A stretch of 64,000 nt of DNA from Vicugna pacos (GCF_048564905.1 NC_132995.1:53064639-53128638), one strand, 5' to 3'. Counted from the first letter of the stretch, positions 34,401 to 41,640 are shown. Numbers and translations: made by a program. Notes: a model not told the origin generated them from the letters alone.

Positions 34401-35953
34401 TCAGAAAGGCCCTGCGTTACCGAGAGCAGCCTCGGGCTGCCTGTCCTGGCCGCTGCAGCTCCTGCCAGCCTCACTTTTCCAGGGCCTGCAGGTGTCCCAT
34501 AGCCTGGCTCTGGGGTGCTCTGTGTGCGCTCCAGGGAGGAGCAGGTGGGGGCGCCCAGTCTGTCCGCTGACTCCGGCCTCTCTCTCTGCAGCATTGCAGC
34601 CGTGAGGCTGGCGGACGGCTTCACCTTTGTGGTGTACGAGTTCTGGGAGACGGAGGAGGAGTGGAAGAGGTAGGCGTGGGCCGGCCGCAGCAGGGGGCTC
34701 AGTGGGGGGATGTGTGGAGGGAGACTACCCTGCCCCCTTTTTCAGGACTTGTCCTTGTTGGGGAGGGTCACAGAGTCCAGGTTCCAGCAGCTTCCACCAC
34801 CCAGGATGCTGGCCTCTGTCAGCCCCATGTGCCCTCAGTCCAGCTGGAGGCAGCATTTCTCAGTGTGACTCCCTCTTCACACTCAGCTGGGCTCTGAATC
34901 CAGGTTTCTGAACAGCCCTGGGAGTTGAGGCCAAGGTTGTTCCTGTTTGTCGCCCAAGGATAAAAATCCAGACTGTTCTCTCATTGAAGGGTTGCTCACT
35001 GGGAGGCCAGAAACAGGCTGTTCTCCCCCAAGGCCCCAGCAGTCACCCCGGGCCTTCTTGTCTTCCCACGAGGGCTCTGAGCCCTGGGCTTGGCTGACGA
35101 GGGTATCAGCCCCCAGCCCAGGCTGAGCCAGGGTGAGAATCGGACCTGGAGCCGGACCCCTGGGCCTAGAGCTCCCTGGCATCCCCCTGGGTTGCAGGCA
35201 CCTGCAGAGCCCTGAGTGCAAGGCGTTCCGGCACGTCAAAGTGGACACACTGAGCCAGCCCGAGGCCCTCACCCAGATCTCAGTGCCAGGTAGGTGGGGA
35301 GGAGGGCTGGGAACAGGGAGGCCATGGACTCAGGAGAAGTGGTTGAGCTGAGGTCCAAACCTTCCATACTTCATTCTCTTGCCTTTGCTGCCAGGAATTA
35401 TAAAGTCCACAAGTGAGGTCTCACTGCCGAGGCCAGGCGTGCAGGGAGTGTCCCAGATGCAGGGAGACCACAGGCCTCAGACAAGGCCGGGGCCCTGGGG
35501 AGGTGGGCCCCGAGCCCAGCAGGTACTGGGCTTGTGCCAGAGGCCCAGAAATTCCCCCTAAATTCCCCCTAGTCCAGGGAAGTCCCCACCATGGGACCAC
35601 CCCCCGCCCCATTCATAGCCAGACTGAGGTTACCTCCAGGTAACCTGTGACTCACTGCCAGGGCGACCAGCAGGTGCCTTTGCACCTGTCGAGGGGCCCA
35701 GTGCCTTGCTTTGTGCACTGAGCTCCCCCCAGCACCCCTTTCCTTCTTGCAGGCCACCCTGGCACAGAGTTGGCCCCCGATGAATGAGGGATGGGCTTGC
35801 AGGAGTCACTCTCCTGTCTTGAGCAGATGGGGGAGCGGTGTCCCCAGGGTGCAGGGCAGGGGAGGGGCTTCCGTTCCCCACGGCCTTCTCCCCCTGACAA
35901 GTCTCTCTCCAACCCTTTCGCTAGCTGCTTGGTGCACCCTGGGCCGCGAGTGA
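7247..35953 (+). CDS. NECAB2: NECAB2 (N-terminal EF-hand calcium binding protein 2), complete
   Basis: Thirteen exons join in frame to 1185 nt (394 residues plus stop): 7247-7471, 9925-9949, 14369-14477, 16572-16597, 16768-16865, 26380-26516, 28635-28753, 28956-29035, 31359-31412, 31934-32046, 34592-34669, 35198-35289 and 35925-35953. The start ATG has G at -3 and matches the human start [14 protein letters not shown]-hand 1 loop is D81-E92 ([12 protein letters not shown]). EF-hand 2 loop is D115-E126 with N in place of the usual loop glycine. Residues about 162-275 hold the NECAB coiled-coil region, and about 294-382 an ABM (antibiotic biosynthesis monooxygenase-like) domain. The protein is a cytosolic neuronal Ca2+ sensor known to bind A2A and mGluR5 receptors. 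It is 8 residues longer than remembered human (386), all in the Ala/Pro/Gly-rich part of exon 1. Confidence 0.97.
7781..9924 (+). other. NECAB2 intron 1 remainder
   Basis: Unique, GC-moderate sequence with pyrimidine-rich patches. A MIR-like piece lies at 8790-8860 (cctccatttcctcatctgtg) and a short GT-rich patch near 9650-9690. No exon is recognised. Confidence 0.5.
9925..9949 (+). CDS. NECAB2: NECAB2 exon 2 (25-nt micro-exon)
   Basis: Acceptor ccctgcag ends at 9924 and donor gtgagt starts at 9950. It encodes IFRRADKN plus one base, the entry into the first EF-hand loop. It was placed by the protein match and by fitting splice sites. Confidence 0.93.
10590..10700 (+). repeat. MIR SINE
   Basis: The core 'ctgggcctcagtttccccat' and 'ctgtaaagtgggactataac' are typical sense MIR. 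Confidence 0.75.
12060..12260 (+). promoter_or_regulatory. Candidate noncoding regulatory element in NECAB2 intron 2
   Basis: Non-repetitive stretch with a nuclear-receptor-like palindrome GGTCACTGTGACA (12117-12129, one base from GGTCAnnnTGACC), a homeodomain core gctaattagc and a second gtaattgg. Function is inferred from motif clustering only. Confidence 0.3.
12550..12700 (+). repeat. MIR SINE (5' part)
   Basis: 'gactcaggagccaggtggcc' then 'tgggttcaagctccagttgt' fit the MIR 5' half in sense orientation. Confidence 0.65.
14369..14477 (+). CDS. NECAB2: NECAB2 exon 3
   Basis: Acceptor ctcgcag ends at 14368 and donor gtgagc starts at 14478. It encodes [17 protein letters not shown] to DSDNT plus two bases, i.e. 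most of EF-hand 1 and the start of EF-hand 2. Confidence 0.96.
14478..16571 (+). other. NECAB2 intron 3
   Basis: 2.1 kb of mainly unique sequence with one antisense camelid SINE at 15687-15808. No other exon is seen. Confidence 0.5.
15687..15808 (-). mobile_element. Camelid tRNA-derived SINE (Vic-1 type)
   Basis: Antisense copy: the tail 'ggtaattaggtttatg', then 'ggaggtactggagactgaac' (B box complement), then 'ctctaccgctgagtgatatc' (A box complement). A poly-T run marks its tail on this strand. It has drifted from the consensus. Confidence 0.85.
16572..16597 (+). CDS. NECAB2: NECAB2 exon 4 (26-nt micro-exon)
   Basis: Acceptor ctctgcag ends at 16571 and donor gtaggt starts at 16598. It encodes (N)HVDTKELC plus one base, the second half of the EF-hand 2 loop including its terminal glutamate. 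Confidence 0.93.
16768..16865 (+). CDS. NECAB2: NECAB2 exon 5
   Basis: Acceptor cccccag ends at 16767 and donor gtcagt starts at 16866. It encodes [20 protein letters not shown] to AMGYTKK, identical or nearly so to human. The 9.5 kb intron 5 follows. Confidence 0.96.
17755..17900 (+). repeat. MIR SINE
   Basis: 'gaacctcagtttctccatct' and 'gtggaatgggagcatttacc' with the later 'cttagcacagagcctggca' mark a nearly complete sense MIR. Confidence 0.8.
18448..18585 (-). mobile_element. Camelid tRNA-derived SINE (Vic-1 type)
   Basis: Antisense copy with 'gggaggtaattagggttt', a TTAA/GATT-rich tail, 'actggggattgaacccagga' and 'accagtgagctctaccc'. Flanking 'caattttttt' on both sides may be the target-site duplication. 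Confidence 0.85.
18850..20060 (-). mobile_element. Old L1 LINE fragment, antisense
   Basis: 'tgctttt..gatcatatgatc', 'cctgggataaaccctaattg' and 'tctagtaaccaacccctgat' fit, in order, the complement of an old mammalian L1 ORF2. It is heavily diverged with no open frame. Confidence 0.6.
20140..20560 (+). mobile_element. ERV LTR fossil, probably class I (solo)
   Basis: An LTR-like 3' half with 'ccctacctcttcggagcag', 'cagagcaatctgagaggctg', a polyadenylation-like 'agataaaac' and an end near 'tttcagttgaca'. No internal retroviral sequence follows, so it reads as a solo, non-coding relic. Family placement and edges are approximate. Confidence 0.5.
21150..21780 (-). mobile_element. Old L1-type LINE 3' fragment, antisense
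   Basis: 'gggacatgaattatctgtcc' and 'agtggaggattgctgggtca' match the complement of the 3' region of ancient L1M-type elements. The open frames here are relics of no coding value. Confidence 0.45.
22460..22640 (-). mobile_element. L1 3' end fragment (artiodactyl-type), antisense
   Basis: 'aaagtacagtcggttacaat', 'gtgtcaatttcagcgtacag' and 'catagttccctgtgctatat' are the complement of the L1 3'UTR seen in cetartiodactyls. Confidence 0.8.
22651..22698. repeat. (TA)n-rich microsatellite
   Basis: A stretch of TATATA with interspersed TGTA/CATG between two antisense L1 3' ends. It probably grew from an L1 tail. Confidence 0.7.
22690..23030 (-). mobile_element. L1 fragment with internal gap, antisense
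   Basis: Two parts in the same orientation: a 3'UTR part (about 22690-22805) next to an ORF2 C-terminal part (about 22815-23028, with 'gaacattgctgagatttatg'). About 1 kb that should separate them is missing, judged against the L1 copy at 56-58 kb. Confidence 0.7.
23035..23840 (-). mobile_element. L1 3' portion, younger insertion, antisense
   Basis: Complement of the L1 3'UTR and end of ORF2, from 'attgaaggatagtcagttta' through 'ctccaggtccatccatgttg' to 'cttttgagtgatggtcattc'. On the minus strand the frame for residues such as [18 protein letters not shown] remains open for about 100 codons. Confidence 0.85.
24224..24258 (-). mobile_element. Ultra-short L1 insertion (35 bp) with target-site duplication
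   Basis: Complement reads as the last bases of the L1 3'UTR (ctgactatacctcaat) plus an A-rich tail. Flanks 24209-24223 (ttatctgggtgtttt) and 24259-24273 (ttatgtgggtgtttt) are a 15 bp direct repeat with one mismatch. Confidence 0.75.
25320..25608 (-). pseudogene. 7SL (SRP) RNA pseudogene, nearly full length
   Basis: The minus strand follows SRP RNA through both the Alu and S domains. On the plus strand 'gcccagcctggagtgcagtg', 'gttttgacctgctctgtttc', 'cctccttaggcaacctggtg' and 'cctcagcctcccaagtagct' appear in the expected reverse order. Length is about 289 bp against 299. Many differences are CpG-to-TpG/CpA changes, and a few bases are missing near the 3' end. No A-tail or clear target-site duplication is visible. 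It sits antisense in NECAB2 intron 5. It is unlikely to be functional because it has drifted. Confidence 0.9.
25676..26042. repeat. (ATC)n / (CAT)n trinucleotide microsatellite
   Basis: About 370 bp of imperfect CAT/CAC/ATC triplets (catcatcaccaccatcatca type). Both strands show artefactual open frames of His/Ile/Thr or Met/Asp/Gly. Confidence 0.95.
26380..26516 (+). CDS. NECAB2: NECAB2 exon 6
   Basis: Acceptor cctccccag ends at 26379 and donor gtgcgt starts at 26517. It encodes [20 protein letters not shown] to [11 protein letters not shown]. Heptad-like spacing in the second half suggests coiled coil. Confidence 0.96.
26590..26700 (+). repeat. MIR SINE
   Basis: 'tgtgcctccacttccccaac' and 'tgctaaatggggacgattat' match the sense MIR core. 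It lies in NECAB2 intron 6. Confidence 0.7.
27150..27330 (+). mobile_element. MER5A-like hAT-Charlie DNA transposon remnant
   Basis: 'cagtcacctgggaaatacac' followed by 'gcagattcctgg' and later 'gattctgagggtccctgagg' recalls the MER5A arrangement. It is diverged and the orientation is uncertain. Confidence 0.45.
27331..28634 (+). other. NECAB2 intron 6, 3' part
   Basis: 1.3 kb of sequence that looks unique, with a short GT-rich patch near 27950. No exon, RNA gene or repeat is recognised. Confidence 0.5.
28635..28753 (+). CDS. NECAB2: NECAB2 exon 7
   Basis: Acceptor ccctgcag ends at 28634 and donor gtgaga starts at 28754. It encodes a Ser/Pro-rich linker, [18 protein letters not shown] to EQGKSFPP. 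It is the least conserved part compared with human. Confidence 0.92.
28956..29035 (+). CDS. NECAB2: NECAB2 exon 8
   Basis: Acceptor cacccag ends at 28955 and donor gtgagt starts at 29036. It encodes (A)[16 protein letters not shown] to LIGRLENK, a predicted coiled-coil segment. Confidence 0.95.
29465..29795 (-). mobile_element. MaLR-type (MLT1-like) LTR fossil, antisense
   Basis: 'gctggtttcttctgaggact', 'gtcatactgggttagggccc' and 'gaggtactggggattggggc' run in the order of the complement of the ERVL-MaLR LTR group. It is an old, non-coding solo LTR in NECAB2 intron 8. The subfamily is not assigned. Confidence 0.6.
29830..30075 (+). repeat. MIR SINE, nearly full length
   Basis: All MIR landmarks are present in order: 'gaatcctggctataccactt', 'cacagctgtgtgaccttggg', 'tctctgtacctcagagtcct' and 'cacagggttgttgtgaggat'. 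Confidence 0.9.
30470..30780. promoter_or_regulatory. Promoter-like CpG-rich module inside NECAB2 intron 8
   Basis: Contains two RFX X-box-like sites, GTTGTCATAACAAC (30474-30487) and GTCGCCTTAACAAC (30540-30553). It also has an A/T-rich MEF2-like ttatttttag, a GC box gaggcggggcggag (30591-30604), an inverted CCAAT (ATTGG, 30624-30628) and a forward CCAAT (30648-30652), all in locally raised CpG content. It is unlike the surrounding intron. Function is inferred; it may be an internal promoter or an enhancer. Confidence 0.4.
31359..31412 (+). CDS. NECAB2: NECAB2 exon 9
   Basis: Acceptor gttgcag ends at 31358 and donor gtgagg starts at 31413. Eighteen codons, [18 protein letters not shown], phase 0 at both ends. 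Confidence 0.95.
31934..32046 (+). CDS. NECAB2: NECAB2 exon 10
   Basis: Acceptor catcacag ends at 31933 and donor gtgagt starts at 32047. It encodes [20 protein letters not shown] to GARNCF plus two bases, leading into the ABM domain. Confidence 0.95.
32160..32300 (+). repeat. MIR SINE
   Basis: 'tgacttcagcttactcatct' with 'gcaaagtgggactgctgatc' fits a sense MIR core in NECAB2 intron 10. Confidence 0.65.
33590..33960 (+). promoter_or_regulatory. Candidate conserved noncoding element in NECAB2 intron 10
   Basis: Non-repetitive block with a CCAAT box, several homeodomain-like cores (cataattgctg, aaattgcttg, cataattatac) and the palindrome tcagctga. It looks unlike the flanking sequence. Conservation cannot be judged from one genome. 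Confidence 0.3.
34592..34669 (+). CDS. NECAB2: NECAB2 exon 11
   Basis: Acceptor ctctgcag ends at 34591 and donor gtaggc starts at 34670. It encodes [20 protein letters not shown] to EEEWK, the core strands of the ABM domain. Confidence 0.96.
35198..35289 (+). CDS. NECAB2: NECAB2 exon 12
   Basis: Acceptor ggttgcag ends at 35197 and donor gtaggt starts at 35290. It encodes [20 protein letters not shown] to TQISVP plus one base, the end of the ABM domain. Confidence 0.95.
35925..35953 (+). CDS. NECAB2: NECAB2 exon 13, last coding part
   Basis: Acceptor cgctag ends at 35924. It encodes AAWCTLGRE and stop TGA (35951-35953), matching the human end AAWCTVGRD. Confidence 0.94.
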
Positions 35954-35975
35954 CCACCTCCCTGAGGCCCCGCAG

Positions 35976-36315
35976 GTGAGCCTGCCGCCGCCTTCCCTCT
36001 TCTGAAGGACGTCCACTCTTTTCTAGAAACTGGTCTACGAGCTGTGTTTTCCACATACTTCCAAATGAGAATGTCTTTTCCCGCTGTCTGAAGCAAAGGA
36101 GAAGCCCTGCCCCTGTGGGCAGAGTGGCCTCGGAGCTGCTGGGGCCCTGCTGAAACCAAAGGGCAGTGGTGACAGCGACCGGAGGCTTCCTGGAGGCAGC
36201 CCCTGCCCCTCCCCCCTCAAATGGCCACGCATGCTTGGCCCCCCACACCCAACACTGGCCTCAGCAGGACTCACCCTTCTCTCTCCCCTCCTGGTTGCCG
36301 TTCCTCTGCCCGTAG
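35976..36315 (+). other. NECAB2: Probable 3'UTR intron of NECAB2
   Basis: A good donor (cgcag|gtgagcc) lies 22 nt after the stop and a good acceptor (ctgcccgtag|gag) ends at 36315, before the polyadenylation exon. The intron is inferred, not proven. The stop is close enough to the junction that nonsense-mediated decay is not expected. Confidence 0.5.
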
Positions 36316-36420
36316 GAGCCGAGACCCCGTAGTGAACCTGGGCCTGGGCCGCGCCCGCAGGCGGCAGTAGACCCCCGTAGCCTGTGCCCTGCCCGGCAAA
36401 GAGCCGCCTGGGCAGGAACC

Positions 36421-36426
36421 AATAAA
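36421..36426 (+). terminator. NECAB2: NECAB2 polyadenylation signal AATAAA
   Basis: AATAAA in aaccaataaaatcc, followed within 30 nt by GU-rich sequence (gcgtgttggtctcc). It marks the NECAB2 3' end near 36440-36450. Confidence 0.85.
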
Positions 36427-36514
36427 ATCCCGCTGGGAACGGCTGCGTGTTGGTCTCCCATTTCCTAGTTGATGACAGCTGGGACAGTGAAGCTCAGGAT
36501 GCTTGGGGCTCCGT

Positions 36515-37130
36515 ATTAGCCAGGAAATCTGAACCAAGTTATCCCACGCTACGAGGTATGTATTTCAACAAATGCAAAGGTCGGGGGTCTCCCAAACCCC
36601 CTGCCTCAGTTCTGTAAGTCACTAGAAGGACTCAGAGCTCAGCAAAGCCATGATACTCATGGTTACAGATCGTGGAGCAAAAGGCTACAGATTGAAATCA
36701 GCAAAGGGAAAGAGGCATGGTGGGGAGGGTCCGAGAGAGACCAGGCACAGAGCTTACAATTGTCCACTCCCAGTGATGTATCCAGACAGCACCTGCTTCT
36801 CCCAGCACTGACGCCTGATGTCACGCATTGTTTTGGTAACTGCCAACCAGAGAAGCCCCACCAGAGCCTTGGTGATAAAAGTTTCCGTTAGGGGCCGGGC
36901 CTGTAGACAAGGTTGACCTTAGCCTCCAGCCCCTCTGGGAGTCAGACTGATACCTGTGACCTCAGGTAAACAAAAGACCCTCACATCAGGCAGGCTGTTC
37001 CAAGGTCCTAGAGGTCATCACCTCCTAGGAGCCTAGGGCAAAGGCCAGACCTCTCTGGACACAGTCATCCTTCACTGCATACTTGTAAAGCTGCTAGTCC
37101 AACAAGACAGGAGACCAAGACCCTAGAAAG
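36515..37130 (-). mobile_element. Old LTR-like fossil, family not assigned
   Basis: Stretches such as 'ctgtaagtcactagaaggac', 'gatactcatggttacagatc' and 'aaaatgcaggctgttccaag'-like text recall an ancient mammalian ERV LTR read in antisense. It is non-coding and degraded. Both family and edges are uncertain. Confidence 0.35.
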
Positions 37131-37829
37131 ATTGTTTCAAATCTGACTCTGGAACCTCTGTAACAAACATCCTCTTTCTTTCTCTGTCCGGGGCAGCATA
37201 CACAGAAGTCTGGAGGGACCTGGAAGGAGAGAGCTATGTGTCCCTTTACTAAGGCAGGATGGAGGGGAGGGAGGGGGCTGAGAAAGGAGGCAGTGCCCTC
37301 GCAGGGGCAGGACCTAGGCTGGTCTCTCTATCTGCTGCTTTGAGTTGGGAGCTGCCAGCTGTGAACTGTGGTGGTCATTAAAGCTGTCACACTTAGGCAA
37401 GGCTCTGCCCCCGCTGTCCAGCCTCCTGCTGTCTGGAGCCCCTGCTCCCCATGGCCGGTCCCACCTCCTTGCAGGGTTTGATGCCGGCTGCTCACCCAAA
37501 ACCAGGGGGTTTACTGGAAGAGGCAAAAGGAAGGGACTTTTTTTAACCAACCTTTCTTCCACCTCTGATCATTGTGATTAAGCAAAAGGATGAATGTGTT
37601 GCAACCCCATTTTTTTTTCATTTTTCAGTTTTTAGGTTGAATTGTTTACAATTTGCACAGCCACCAATATGTTGCATGCAAATGCATATACACAATACAC
37701 TGCACATATTTTTAAAATTACATATATGTACTAGTCATTGTTTCTAAGAACATTTAGACCTTTAGCTTTTTAAACTTACACAGTTACCAATGGACTAAAG
37801 CTAACCACAAAATAAGCATTAATTCAAAG

Positions 37830-37990
37830 AGATACATACACCCCACTATTAACAGCAACATTATTTATCATTGCCAGGATACGGAAGCATCCTAAGTGCA
37901 CATCAATAGATGACTGGATAAAGAAAGACGATGCAGCATATATACGTAATGGAATACAACTCACTCATAAGAAAGAAGGATATTTTGCTA
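37830..37990 (+). mobile_element. L1 fragment, late ORF2/3' part
   Basis: 'ctattaacagcaacattatt' and 'gcacatcaatagatgactgg' match the end of L1 ORF2. It lies just before an earlier L1 segment, so the order is reversed relative to an intact element. Confidence 0.7.
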
Positions 37991-38039
37991 TTTGCAGCCC
38001 TTCATTCCCCCTACCTTTTTTTTCCACTTCAAAAACCAG

Positions 38040-38340
38040 AATTTTATAATTGGCATAAACATTTCCATTGCATCAGCAACAAAATACCTAAATATAAACT
38101 TAACCGAGGAGGTTAACTATATTCCAAAACTGAAATGACACAAAGAAATAGAAAGATTTCTTGTGCTCTTGGATTGGAAGAATTAACACTATCAAAATGG
38201 CCACACTACCCAAAGCAATCCACAGAGCCAATGCAACCCCCATCAAAATACTCGTGACATTCCTCACAGAACCAGAACAAGCAATTCCAAAATTTATAAG
38301 GAACCACAAAAGACCCTGAACAGCCAAAGCAAGCTTTTGT
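38040..38340 (+). mobile_element. L1 ORF2 fragment
   Basis: 'gaagaattaacactatcaaa', 'atggccacactacccaaagc' and 'ggaaccacaaaagaccctga' match L1 ORF2 downstream of the reverse transcriptase. Its frame is broken by stops. Confidence 0.8.
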
Positions 38341-38475
38341 AGGTCTTTTTCCCCCTTTCTTTTTGTTCTCTTTTTGCATTTATCTAAAAATTAATTTTTT
38401 TGAGGAACCTGGAACCCAGCACACTCCTTGAGTTGGGGAGAGAAAGCTGAGGTTGGGGAAAGCAAATTAGCTAGA

Positions 38476-38541
38476 GAGAGGGTATAGCTCAGGAGTAGAG
38501 TGCAGGGCTAGTATGCAGGAGGTCCTGGGTTCGATCCCTAG
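38476..38541 (+). mobile_element. Camelid tRNA-derived SINE body, sense
   Basis: 'gggtatagctcaggagtaga' (A box) and 'tgggttcgatccct' (B box, unusually close to the tRNA consensus GGTTCGANTCC). The usual tail is missing. Confidence 0.85.
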
Positions 38542-38564
38542 ACCCAGGAGGCAAGGGACTTCTC

Positions 38565-38680
38565 ACTTATTCCTTCTTTCTATTTAATACATACTTTATT
38601 TACTTACATCTTTACTCTTCTTACTTATTCCTTCTTCGTTTCTATTTAATACATACTTTGTTTACTTACATCTACTATTC
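38565..38680 (+). repeat. Tandem duplication, two units of about 58 bp
   Basis: 'acttattccttct', 'atttaatacatacttt' and 'tttacttacatct' occur twice, starting at 38565 and 38623, with few differences. The repeat lies between two oppositely oriented SINEs. Confidence 0.85.
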
Positions 38681-38685
38681 TCATT

Positions 38686-38761
38686 TGGAGGTAATGCGGA
38701 TTAAACCCAGGACCTTGTAAATGCTAAGCATCCCCTCCACCACTTGAGCCATACCCTCCCT
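38686..38761 (-). mobile_element. Camelid tRNA-derived SINE, antisense
   Basis: 'ggattaaacccaggaccttg' and 'cacttgagccataccctccc' are the complement of the B and A boxes. Confidence 0.85.
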
Positions 38762-39009
38762 TCAGCTGTTTTAAGAATATTCTCAGGGGGCGGAGGCTCA
38801 GGTGCACTGGAGGAGCCCCGTTATACGGGCAGGGTGCACTTGGGCCACTCATCGTGCCCGCCTGCCCGAGCTCTCCCTGTGTGGGTGGATCTTTGCTGAC
38901 TGCAGCCCACAAGTCTCAGAGCCTCAGAGCCGCCTCAGAGTCTGAGTGGGAGGAAGAGGCTCTGAAGAGAACAAGTTTCATCCATAAAAAGTATGAGAGC
39001 TTCCACTTA

Positions 39010-39200
39010 ATTTACACTTTAGTGCCAAGCATGGCTTCAGGCACTTGGCAGGCGCCATCTCTCTGGATGTTTCCTGTGATCTCCAAGATGGGGAGACGGA
39101 GACACAGAAAGGGCAAGCAACTCAGCAGAGGTCACACAGCAAGCAAGTGGCACTGCTTGTATCTAAAACCAGAGCAGCTGTCTGCCCCCAGTCCTGTGCT
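39010..39200 (-). repeat. MIR SINE
   Basis: 'gagacacagaaagggcaagc' and 'gtcacacagcaagcaagtgg' match antisense MIR. Confidence 0.75.
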
Positions 39201-39284
39201 CTAACCACCTCAGCATACAGCACAGACGGGGGAAGAACTGCTCTGGGTTAAAGCACAAAGACCCCAGTCACGTTCCTCCAACAG

Positions 39285-39790
39285 TGAAAGAATTACCACG
39301 TGAGCCAGCAGTTCCACTCCTGGGTATGGACTCTGCCCCAAAGAATTGATGGATTTAAGCAAACACTCATGCACAAATGCTCACAGCAGCTTATTCACAA
39401 TAGCTAGAAGGTAGAAACACCACAAATGCCCCAAAACAGATGAACACAATGTGGCTGATCCATGAGCGGAGTATGATGCAGACGTAAAAAGGAAAGAAGT
39501 AATGAACTACACCACACCCTGCTCATTGAAAGCCGCCAGCCACAGGGCCTCGTGGGTATGATCCCCTTCAATGAAACGTCTCGAAGAGTTAGGTCTACAG
39601 GAATAGAAGCAGATTCATGGTTGCCTGAGCTGGGGGGGAGGAAGAGGAGGGAGCGACTGCTCATGGAGAGGTTTTGGGACTAGACGGAGGTGGCAGTTAC
39701 ATGACATTGTGAAGGTACTACATGCCACTGTGCTCTACACTTCAAAGTAGTTACTTTTAGGTTACGTGACTCATGGCAATTTTTAAAAAA
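39285..39790 (+). mobile_element. Old L1 3' end
   Basis: 'cagttccactcctgggtatg', 'ttattcacaatagctagaag' and 'gtgctctacacttcaaagta' follow the order of the end of ORF2 and 3'UTR of old L1M elements, sense orientation. Confidence 0.75.
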
Positions 39791-40254
39791 TCACAAGCAA
39801 CTCACCTGCCCAAACAGAGGTTCACCACTAGTATTCCTTGCCCTGTCCTGTTCAAAACCCACCCCTTCTGTGGCCACCATCCTGTGGGGGGCGTGGGCAG
39901 CTCCTTACATGCTTGGGGCTGGCAGCTCCCTGGGCTGCTCTCCCTGCACTGTCACTTGGGCTGACTAGGTCCGAGGAGAGACACTGAGGCTAAGAACAGT
40001 GCTCACAGAGGTCTTCCTGTGTTAGCAACCTGAAGACAGGGCTGGTCGAGGTCACAACTGGTAAGTGGCAGCCAGAGTCAGCTCAGATGGTCCAGATCCA
40101 GGGCCCACGCTCAAGGCCTTACGACACTACCTGGATCTCGAGGACACCACTTCAAGCCTGCCTTGGTCCGGGCGCTGTCTAAAACCACAGGGACAGGGAG
40201 GCACTCAGTGCCGGAGCAGGACGGTCCTGGAGACGGCTCATACCTGCCTTCCTG

Positions 40255-40273
40255 AGGCCATCAGAGGGCGGCA
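40255..40273 (+). promoter_or_regulatory. CTCF-like motif between converging genes
   Basis: AGGCCATCAGAGGGCGGCA contains CCATCAGAGGGCGGC, one mismatch from the CTCF core CCASYAGRKGGCRSY. It stands in non-repetitive sequence. Binding is unproven. Confidence 0.5.
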
Positions 40274-40599
40274 TCCCAGCCTGCATTTCTTTGATTGCAT
40301 GATGTCCTTGTGGTATGATGGTGGATCGGAGGCTCAGTCCTAGGGGAACCACATCTGTACCTGTCACGGGAGATGAAAACGACTGTCCCTAGGGGTGATA
40401 TCTGTCACTCCTCAGAGAGCCCCACCTTCATCTCTTCTCAGCATTTAGTGCCAGGCCACCACCTCCCTGATCTTCTTTCCTGCTTTGGGGTGAGACCCAG
40501 CATCCTCCTATTTCCCTTGACTGCCAGGAAGCTCAGTGTTCGCCTACTAATCTCAACCTAGGTTTTCTGGAAATAAAACTACTCAGAGCTTGGGTCCCC

Positions 40600-40700
40600 T
40601 ACCAGCTGCTGTAGATACATTATCAGTTTTAATTCTCACACAGGAAGCCCAGATCACGTCATCCACAATAAGTCTGCTCTATTTTCTGGTGGGGAAATTG
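40600..40700 (-). repeat. MIR-like fragment
   Basis: 'gctctattttctggtgggga' and 'aaattgattcttagaagagg' recall an antisense MIR core. It is degraded. Confidence 0.45.
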
Positions 40701-41334
40701 ATTCTTAGAAGAGGTTCATCAACTTCCTAAATCTTGAGAAAGGAAATACCAGAGAGCATTCAAAACCAACAGTCTGACTCCAGAGCCACTTCATACACTG
40801 TCTCCTTTTATGGTGTAACCCTCACGTACCATACTTTGGTCCTACCTAGGACCCTGCCTCAAGGGTCCTGTCACAGCCCCAGCCTTCCTGGCCAGTGGCA
40901 TGGTGCCAAGCATGCCAGGTATAAATAATAAGTGATCATGCAAACTCACTGCCAGCTCACAGATGATCAACACTCCTTTAAAGCAAATCTCCTGGCACAC
41001 GTGCTGGTTCTGAGCATCCAGGAGGATGCTGCGGCCACTGCAGGGGGCGGTGAGGCTGGTCCAGAGCCCTTGGAGAAGCGTCCCATGTCCTCCTCACTGG
41101 GTCAGAGCTTCCTCCAACCCAGTTAGGGTAAAGGGGGACAGAGATTCTGTCCCTGTCCTCGGGGTTGATGAGTTCCAACCCCACTGGCTCCTTGGAGCAG
41201 AGTGGGAAGAAAATGGACAATGGTAAACTCACAGTCAGTCCCGACCCCAACTCTGCATCTCACAGGACAGGCGGCCTTGACTTTTCCAAGCCTCAGTGGC
41301 CTCACCTGTAAAACGGGTGAGTTTGACAATACGA

Positions 41335-41640
41335 TGCTAAGTCAAAGGAACCAGACACCAAAGGCCACGTGTGGTATGAGTCTGGTCATACAGAACGTCC
41401 AGAACAGGCCAATTCCTGGAGACAGAAGCAAGTTCCTGGTTATTGGGAACTGCAGAGAGGGACGGGGAGCGATGGCTAACAGGTCCTGGTATTTCTTTTG
41501 GGGGGGGTGTAATAAAAATACACGGGAATTAGATACTGGTGACAGCTGTACCACTCTGCACATCCACTGACACCCACCGAGTTGTATACTTTAAAAGGGT
41601 GGGTTTTGTGATATGTGAATTACAACTCAAAAAAACTTTA
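41335..41640 (+). mobile_element. Old L1 3' end
   Basis: 'gttcctggttattgggaact', 'gttgtatactttaaaagggt' and 'gatatgtgaattacaactca' with a short A-rich end match the L1M 3'UTR. Confidence 0.7.
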
